From: CAYQPF01 sp964419225
GTDB taxonomy: Bacteria > Cloacimonadota > Cloacimonadia > Cloacimonadales > CAYQPF01
Assembly (NCBI GenBank): GCA_964419225.1
Contig: CAYQPF010000026.1
Location: 1 to 40,509, forward strand
Direction of reading: 5' to 3'
Length of the DNA stretch: 40,509 nucleotides
Shown one piece after another: positions 35,022 through 40,509 of this stretch. The notes under the pieces were generated by a model that saw only the letters and a list, made by a program, of their open reading frames with translations, searched no databases and was not told the origin of the DNA. Position 1 is the first letter of the stretch. Every line of letters begins with the position of its first letter. The position numbers were made by a program, and so were the translations under genes.

Positions 35022-37610
35022 TCAATCTTCATTATTATATTTCGACTGTAGAACTTCAGAGATAAGGTTTTTTATCTTCTTCATGTCAACCGGCTTGCCT
35101 AAAGCATATTCTACCTCATATTTAGCTTTTTGCTCAGGTTCAACATCAACTCCCCATCCTGTTACGACTGCGACTTTCATTCCCGGGTATTTTCCTTTTA
35201 TCTTTTCAGTAAGTTGCCACCCGCTCATATTTGGCATTCCAATATCTGTGATCATTAAATTATATTTTTTGTTTGCTAATAATTCCAGAGCTTCCATTCC
35301 GCTTGAGACAACATCAATCTCATGCCCCATCAAAGATACCATCTTTTCGACAATTACCCTGATTGCTTTCTCATCATCAACCCAGAGAATTTTTGCTATT
35401 CCTGAATATTCTTGTGTTATCTTATCTGCAAATATTTCAGGATTAAAATAAGGAAGCATCATTTCTATTTCTGTTCCTGTCTCAGGCTTAGATCTTTTAA
35501 CATAGATACTCCCTTTGTGTTCTGTAATTACAGTATAAGCTGCAGACATTCCTAAGCCTTTTCCCTGTTCATAGCCTTTTGTCGTAAAGAACGGTTGAAA
35601 TATTTTTTTCGCAGTATCGTCATCCATTCCTATACCGGTGTCTGCGATTGACATGTATGCTTTATCTCCGTCTCTTCTTGTACCAATATCTATTGTCCCA
35701 CCTTGAGGCATTGCCTGAATACTGTTTTTTATAAGGTTGTATAGTACGCTTCTTAACTCACCGCTGTTTCCCCGTACAAAAACATCTTCTTGATAATGCG
35801 TATTGATATTAAAGGTCAAACCTTTTTTTTGGGCATCATCTTTCCACAGTATCCGGGTTTGTGCTATTGAGTCATCAATGATGTCTTTAAGATTGATTGA
35901 TTCATATTCATGTTGTTCGATTGTATTTTTTTTGGCAAACCGTTGCAATTGACTGACTCTTGCTGTCGCATCTTGCACGGATTTTATGGCAGTAGTTATA
36001 AAATCCCTTGTTTCAGGATTGATATCACTAAACAAAGCCAGTTCAAGATTTCCCAGTATTCCTTGCAATGCATTGTTAAAGTCATGTGCAACACCTGATC
36101 CCAATTCTCCAATTGCACTTAAGCGTTCTGCTTCAAGAACTTTTTTTTGTGCTTGTTTCTGTTTCGTGATATCTTCGGCTATACTAACAAACTTATAGAC
36201 AACTCCATCGGCATCTCTGATTGGATAAGAACGATCGAATACCCATTTCATTGTTCCATCAGGTGCTTGAATTCGATACTCAGCTTCGACATATTTCTCG
36301 TCTTTGGCACTTTCTGCAAAAAGCTGAGAAATTCGATCATAATCATCTGGATGGATTACTTTTTTCCAATTGGTTAAATTCTCATAAGCACTTTCAACAC
36401 TCATCCCATATATTTTTTCGTAGGCAGGATTCACATAGAGTAATTTTTTGGTTTTCCAATCTGTCAGCCATAAGACTTGTTCAAGATTTTCTGTCAGTTG
36501 ACGCAAATTATTTTCGCTCTCTTCTACTTTTTCTTTTGCTATTTGCAGCTCAAGATCTTCCAGCTTCCGATAGGTAATATTGCAACCAAAGCATGAACCA
36601 CCAACAACCTCTGCATTTTTTACAATTGGATTGAGAGTTGTCTGGATGTATATCTTTCCATTTTCTGTATCTATCACGTCTTCAACCATGAACTGCTCAT
36701 TGTTTAGTACCCTGTCATACCTGGGTTTCCAAATAGGGCGTAACACTTCTGGTAATGCCTCGATTATTTTTACTCCCGGTGCTAACCAAACTCCAAAAGC
36801 TTGCTGAAATTCTTTTTGAAAGGTTTGATTGATGTACAAAATTTCATAATTTCTATTAAAAGCCCAGATATTATCTTGTGTATTTTCAATAATTGCTGTA
36901 ACATTTGCATTATTAAACTCAGCATCATCCTTCGCTAAAAGTAGTTCTTTCATGCGTTCTTCTACTGTTTTTTCGAGATTTTTATTAATCTCTTCAACTA
37001 TTAGTCTTTCGTTCATAAGTTCAAAATTCAAAAAATAATTATGTCGTGCATAATATTCAATGTAATAGGCAGCAAACATCCCGATAATATTAGCACTAAT
37101 GAAAAAGAAATTGTAATTGATGAGTATCATTTTAGGAATATGTGCAAAAAAAATAGCTCCTGAATTAAAAAGAATCAAAGTAGTCCAACCAGCAATTGAC
37201 GCTAAAAAGAAACGGAGTTTTATGAAAAAATATCCTGCTGAAAATACCAGCATCATACCACCATAGTAAACAAAATTTTCAGGTACAAACATAATCATTA
37301 TACTGATACCAGTACCACCTACAACAAAACATACAAGCAATAACTCCTGCCATGTTTTCTGAAACACTTTTGTGAAAGATAAAAGAAATACCACTGTTAG
37401 TAATGGAACTACAAATAAATAACGGATTGTGTGAAATATTCTTGCGAATTCAGGTAACATAAGTAAATCAAGGAATCCAAAGAGGCTATACATGAATATA
37501 AGTATTACAAAAGCTATTCTAAATTGAAAAATTGATTTGAAATAATAATCATTCAAGAATAACTTTTCCTCTTTTTCCGGGAAAGACAAGGTTATTTTAT
37601 TAATTTTCAT
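35022..37610 (-). CDS. Membrane hybrid histidine kinase: 6TM-PAS-PAS-HisKA-HATPase-REC
   Basis: An 862-residue protein. About six membrane segments (residues 28-185) form an unassigned MASE-like input domain. A coiled coil precedes PAS1 (about 235-350) and PAS2 (365-485, ending IAEDITKQKQ). The H-box is SAIGELGSGVAHDFNNALQG with His509, the HDFNN type. The ATPase domain (about 580-700) has NLIKNSIQAM, DTGIGM, FFTTK and GKGLGMSAAY. A C-terminal receiver has Asp789 in MITDIGMPNMSGW and the Lys in LGKPVD. ATG at 37608-37610 is preferred because GGAGA lies eight bases upstream; the longer frame starts at TTG. It overlaps the recombinase remnant by eleven bases. No partner regulator is adjacent. 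Confidence 0.9.
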   Translation of the reverse strand: MKINKITLSFPEKEEKLFLNDYYFKSIFQFRIAFVILIFMYSLFGFLDLLMLPEFARIFHTIRYLFVVPLLTVVFLLSFTKVFQKTWQELLLVCFVVGGTGISIMIMFVPENFVYYGGMMLVFSAGYFFIKLRFFLASIAGWTTLILFNSGAIFFAHIPKMILINYNFFFISANIIGMFAAYYIEYYARHNYFLNFELMNERLIVEEINKNLEKTVEERMKELLLAKDDAEFNNANVTAIIENTQDNIWAFNRNYEILYINQTFQKEFQQAFGVWLAPGVKIIEALPEVLRPIWKPRYDRVLNNEQFMVEDVIDTENGKIYIQTTLNPIVKNAEVVGGSCFGCNITYRKLEDLELQIAKEKVEESENNLRQLTENLEQVLWLTDWKTKKLLYVNPAYEKIYGMSVESAYENLTNWKKVIHPDDYDRISQLFAESAKDEKYVEAEYRIQAPDGTMKWVFDRSYPIRDADGVVYKFVSIAEDITKQKQAQKKVLEAERLSAIGELGSGVAHDFNNALQGILGNLELALFSDINPETRDFITTAIKSVQDATARVSQLQRFAKKNTIEQHEYESINLKDIIDDSIAQTRILWKDDAQKKGLTFNINTHYQEDVFVRGNSGELRSVLYNLIKNSIQAMPQGGTIDIGTRRDGDKAYMSIADTGIGMDDDTAKKIFQPFFTTKGYEQGKGLGMSAAYTVITEHKGSIYVKRSKPETGTEIEMMLPYFNPEIFADKITQEYSGIAKILWVDDEKAIRVIVEKMVSLMGHEIDVVSSGMEALELLANKKYNLMITDIGMPNMSGWQLTEKIKGKYPGMKVAVVTGWGVDVEPEQKAKYEVEYALGKPVDMKKIKNLISEVLQSKYNNED

Positions 37611-38149
37611 TAACCAAGTCTCCAAAAAATCTTCTGTAATCCATGGTCAAAATTATGTTACAGCACATGAAAGTTTTTCCAATTTCTTTGTACACCGCTG
37701 GCTGGCTCATGCCAAACATTTTGCAGATTTCTATTATATCCTGTTTCTTTTCCTGATAGATGTTGTGGATAGCTTCTGTATTTGTATGATTCAGTTTGTG
37801 TCTTCCGCAACCGCTTCGGCCTCTGGACCAGGCAAGCTTAAAATCTTCTTTTTTTCTCTGCCAGATTGAGTCTCTTTCAAACTGACTATTGCCGGCTATA
37901 AAAGGATACATTAGCTTTCCTATTGAGGTCGTTGTATCCGGCCAGGGTTCTTTGTTTGTTTTAATATGGGTACTTTTTCTTTTGATATATTCCGCCAAAC
38001 TTGATAAATCAATGGTGGTTCTGCTGAGTTTGGTTAATCTGAAACAAGAACAATATCATCTTTCTCAATTTACTCAATAACTTATTTAGTTCGGTCTGTC
38101 TGTTAAAAATCTGCTCTGTTGTGTTTATTCCTGCAAACCCTAATATCAT
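37600..38149 (-). pseudogene. Decayed serine recombinase (resolvase/invertase)
   Basis: Two pieces of a serine recombinase lie in different frames. The first starts at 38149 with MILGFAGINTTEQ, matching the usual YARVSTxEQ start but with Asn in place of the catalytic Ser, and stops after about 45 residues. The second is open from 37998 and reads LAEYIKRKSTHIKTN, TTTSIGKLMYPFIAGNSQFERDSIWQ, AWSRGRSGCGRHKL and a C-terminal helix-turn-helix, ICKMFGMSQPAVYKEI. The region between is shortened, with DDIVLVS and RLTKLSRTTIDL readable in other frames. At least one frameshift and a deletion separate the parts, so it is inactive. The second part alone is a 132-codon ORF that overlaps the hybrid kinase start. 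Confidence 0.8.
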
Positions 38150-38737
38150 ATTACCCCCAATAAAAAAAGAGTGAAACATCCCATAAAATCTGTCAAGAAA
38201 TTACTTTTAGTTATAAATCGAACGGTGTCAGAAACGCATAGAATAGACTCATAATAGATCGTAGTGTCCTGCCAGGCAACAATTGTTTGAGAAAATGAAT
38301 CCATTCTCTCTCACAAGAATACAGATAAAAATGTTCTTAACTTGATTAGTCGGTTCTTTACGAGGCTGTTTCCACTGATATACTTCGCTTCAACAATACT
38401 TTTTTTTCATGAGAAAACCTGAACTACATTACAACTAAAGTTGTTTACTTCCAACCGACTAAAGAGGCATTTAAATGTTCTTGGACAAACAGGATTATCC
38501 AGGAAAAATGCAAAACATCGATTTGGATCTCTTTTAAACATGTATTGCTCCAATAGATGATCGTTACATTTTATCTATAGTCGTTCTTTTAGATGAATAT
38601 ATGTGTGGTTACGAGAAATAAATTATTTGACAATAAAGGGGCTTTCATGTTAGCAACAATTGGAAATTATGATTATCTATGAGTTACATAAATCGCTCTG
38701 AGGATCTTGTTTCCCAAAGAAATGGAAGGAAAAGAAA
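38150..38737. other. 588-base gap with possible MITE-like element
   Basis: No gene is recognised. TTGACA on the minus strand near 38199 may have served the recombinase. Bases 38346-38462 are bounded by 10-base inverted repeats (listed separately). TTGACA at 38627-38632 on the plus strand may be the -35 of the guanine deaminase promoter, but its -10 is poor. Other sequence is AT-rich and unassigned. Confidence 0.6.
38346..38462. mobile_element. Candidate MITE-like element, 117 bases with 10-base terminal inverted repeats
   Basis: TTAGTCGGTT (38346-38355) is matched exactly in inverse by AACCGACTAA (38453-38462). Inside is another dyad, ACAACT-AA-AGTTGT (38431-38444). Just outside, AAATGTTCTT occurs on both sides (38329-38338 and 38473-38482), though offset by seven and ten bases from the inverted repeats. 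No transposase is encoded. It lies next to a dead recombinase, so it may be a remnant; chance similarity cannot be excluded. Confidence 0.35.
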
Positions 38738-39955
38738 ATGATTATTAAAACTAATATTCTCACCCCGGTTTCCCCGGCAAAAGTAGAGTTCCACAAAGAT
38801 GTTTATATTCATATCCAGGGGACAAAGATCGCCAGAATCAGAACAGAAATCGAAGCCGGACTTGCCTTTGAAGATAAAACGCATTACATTTGTATTCCCG
38901 GGCTAATCGATATGCATGTGCATTTATCCCAATATTTCACCAGAGGCCGTTACAGAGCCAGCCTGCTGGAATGGTTGAATGAATTCATCTTTGCCGAAGA
39001 ATTAAAATCTCAGGACCCGGAATATGCTTTAAAAACTGCAAATGCATTCTTTACGGACTCGCTCAGTAAAGGTACTACCACTTCTGTGATCTATACTTCC
39101 ATATTTCCTGAAGCTTGTGATATCGCCTTTCAGACTGCTGAGCAATTCGGAGTCCGGGCAATTATCGGCAAAACGATGATGGATTGCAATAGTCCGGAAT
39201 ATTTACAGGAGAATACTGATAATTCTATTATGCAGAGTATCGACTTATATGAGAAGTGGAATAATAAAACTCCCTTACTGGAATACATATTCACACCTCG
39301 CTTTGCACCTACCTGCAGCAGAGAATTAATGCGGGAAACAGGTACTTTCGCCAAAAAGAATAAAGCATATATCCAAAGTCATCTTTCTGAGAATAAAAAA
39401 GAAATTGATTGGGTGAGATCCCTATATTTTGAATGCAGTAACTACACTGAAGTCTATGAGAAATATAATCTTTTATCGCCTAAGACAATTATGGGGCATT
39501 GTATTCATCTTAGTGATGAAGAACTGGATATCCTCATGGATACAGACACAAAAATTGCCCATTGTCCGGATTCTAATTTCTTTTTAAAGAGTGGCAGATT
39601 TCCGGTAGAGAAGATCAAAGAATACGGAATTAAGTTTGGTCTGGCCACTGATGTAGCAGCAGGGACAAGTCTATCCATGCTGGAAATGATGAAAATCTAC
39701 AACTACAGGCAGGATGATTACATCGTTTCACCACAGGAAGCCTTTTACTATGCTACTCTGGGAGCTGCAGATGCTTTGGGTAAAATAGACTTGATCGGAT
39801 CTGTTGAAGAAACAAAAGAAGCAGATCTTGTCTTTGTTGAGATCGATCAATTGCAGGCGAAATCTGATGTGGACATTCTTTCGGATCTGATGTTTATCAT
39901 TCGTAAAAAAGAGATCAAAGAAGTGTTTATTGCCGGCAGAAAAGCAAGTAAATAG
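38738..39955 (+). CDS. guaD: Guanine deaminase
   Basis: A 405-residue amidohydrolase converting guanine to xanthine and ammonia. Zinc ligands and substrate motifs are clear: PGLIDMHVHLSQYFTRG (His60, His62), YIQSHLSENKKEIDWV, IMGHCIHLSDEEL, AHCPDSNFFLKSG, and GLATDVAAGTSLSMLEMM with the metal Asp. These match guanine deaminase more closely than chlorohydrolases or SAH deaminase. Length is a little shorter than the E. coli enzyme. GGAAGGAAAAGAAA precedes the ATG. It has no purine-pathway neighbours here. Confidence 0.9.
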   Translation: MIIKTNILTPVSPAKVEFHKDVYIHIQGTKIARIRTEIEAGLAFEDKTHYICIPGLIDMHVHLSQYFTRGRYRASLLEWLNEFIFAEELKSQDPEYALKTANAFFTDSLSKGTTTSVIYTSIFPEACDIAFQTAEQFGVRAIIGKTMMDCNSPEYLQENTDNSIMQSIDLYEKWNNKTPLLEYIFTPRFAPTCSRELMRETGTFAKKNKAYIQSHLSENKKEIDWVRSLYFECSNYTEVYEKYNLLSPKTIMGHCIHLSDEELDILMDTDTKIAHCPDSNFFLKSGRFPVEKIKEYGIKFGLATDVAAGTSLSMLEMMKIYNYRQDDYIVSPQEAFYYATLGAADALGKIDLIGSVEETKEADLVFVEIDQLQAKSDVDILSDLMFIIRKKEIKEVFIAGRKASK

Positions 39956-39956
39956 T

Positions 39957-40290
39957 TGCTAGTTAAGGAAATAACTCACCCGTTCCTCTCTTGCGAAGAG
40001 AGGGGAGTGGAGCGACAACCCATCTCCGCCCCTTCCCTTTTAGTAAGGGAAGGGAGTGAAAACGGGTGATGTATTCTGCTGGTGGAAATTGGTGCAAGAA
40101 GGAAAAGCAAAGCTTTTTCAGACAAGTCCTTGCCCTTATATAAGGGAAAGGATTTAGGATAGGGTTGAGATATTGGTATTTGGTGAAGGGAAGAGTTTTC
40201 GACAACCCATCCCCGGCCCTTCCCTTTTAGTAAGGGAAGGGAGTGAAAAACGGGTGATGTATTCTGCTGGTGGAACAATAGATGGAAAAT
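39957..40290 (+). repeat. Composite palindromic repeat block A-B-A ahead of DUF559 gene
   Basis: Units read: a stem CCTCTCTT/AAGAGAGG (39985-40003); unit A (CGACAACCCATCTCCG ... TATTCTGCTGGTGG) with stem CCCTTCCCTT/AAGGGAAGGG at 40030-40054; unit B (AAAAGCAAAGC ... AAGTCCTTGCCC ... AGGATTTAGGATAGGGTTGAG, about 40105-40168); then unit A again with the same stem at 40217-40241 and the same TATTCTGCTGGTGG end. The second unit A ends about 25 bases before the DUF559 start. The minus strand is open in two frames here, but the sequence is repeat, not gene. Confidence 0.88.
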
Positions 40291-40300
40291 GAAGGAAGGT

Positions 40301-40509
40301 ATGATAAGTAGATATACTGATTTTGCCAGAAAAATGCGTAAGAATCCCACAGATTCTGAAAAAATATTGTGGAACTATTTAAGAAATAAATCTACTGGTG
40401 ATAGATTTTTAAGGCAATTTGTGATAACCTTTGATTATGACAGTGAACAAAGAGCTTTTATTGCCGACTTTTTTTGTTCTAAAAGAAAATTAGTAATTGA
40501 AATTGATGG
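40301..40509 (+). CDS. DUF559 nuclease-like protein, N-terminal part (cut by window end)
   Basis: About 69 residues are visible: MISRYTDFARKMRKNPTDSEKILWNYLRN, then FLRQFVITFDYDSEQRAF and ADFFCSKRKLVIEIDG at the edge. This is the DUF559 pattern (ARxLRxxxTxxExxLWxxLRxxxxxxxxFRRQ...DFxCxxxxLxxExDG). The family has a PD-(D/E)xK-like fold related to Vsr endonucleases; the D...ExD residues are present. Its cellular role is unknown. GAAGGAAGG lies directly before the ATG. The gene follows a palindromic repeat block that recurs elsewhere in the window, as one expects of a mobile or repeat-associated gene. Confidence 0.85.
   Translation, partial: MISRYTDFARKMRKNPTDSEKILWNYLRNKSTGDRFLRQFVITFDYDSEQRAFIADFFCSKRKLVIEID

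Noticed and set aside
37600..37998. Intact small DNA-binding protein
   Set aside because: The ORF matches the middle and C-terminal parts of a serine recombinase, whose N-terminal part lies upstream in another frame, so it is a fragment.
39963..40350. Two overlapping minus-strand ORFs in the repeat block
   Set aside because: Their peptide sequence (for example LPLLKGKG repeated) is just translated palindromic repeat; it recurs because the DNA repeats.

Overview
The window is an AT-rich bacterial chromosome segment from a Gram-negative organism: it encodes an outer-membrane beta-barrel with a signal peptide, several lipoproteins with lipobox cysteines, and a lipocalin. Indolepyruvate:ferredoxin oxidoreductase, a corrinoid protein and no visible respiratory genes suggest an anaerobe. 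The gene mix and the many short intergenic repeats fit an uncultured lineage near the FCB group (for example Cloacimonadota), but this placement is a guess from style, not from a marker gene.

Bases 1-15969 are almost entirely signal transduction. A compact six-gene minus-strand operon (7027 to 419, preceded by a clear TTGACA-N17-AATAAT promoter) encodes a 5TM/PAS/PAS membrane sensor with no kinase domain, a cobalamin-binding corrinoid protein with an intact DxHxxG motif, a UroD/MtaA-family protein whose three zinc-ligand positions are all substituted, a DUF1638 protein, a GAF-HisKA_2 histidine kinase, and a TPR protein ending in a kinase-like dimerisation/phosphoacceptor helix pair without an ATPase domain. 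Divergent from it lie a single-receiver response regulator sharing a C-terminal motif with the membrane sensor, a CheR-type methyltransferase, a hybrid kinase with two receivers, a receiver-PASx4-HisKA_2 kinase, and a small protein plus an HDOD protein. No DNA-binding output domain is visible. The corrinoid operon is my main candidate for an undescribed system: a corrinoid/methyltransferase-like module that appears to have been turned into a sensor.

Bases 15975-25911 are mixed housekeeping and accessory genes: an RNB exoribonuclease (with a 30-base palindrome just upstream of its ribosome-binding site), a small lipoprotein, CsbD, a YhcC-like radical SAM protein, a DMT permease, a cysteine-rich PAS kinase, a tRNA-dihydrouridine synthase, two tandem paralogous lipoproteins and a Dabb-domain protein that seems to begin with ACG.

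Bases 26027-34800 hold metabolism and envelope genes: threonine synthase, iorB and iorA, then a four-gene operon (glutathione peroxidase, lipocalin, fused fatty-acid kinase FakA-FakB, DUF1295 membrane protein) and an outer-membrane protein. Bases 35022-38149 hold a membrane hybrid kinase overlapping a decayed serine recombinase. Then come a 588-base gap with a possible MITE-like element, guanine deaminase, and a palindromic repeat block leading into a DUF559 nuclease-like gene cut by the window end. The same repeat block occurs inverted at 27393-27550.
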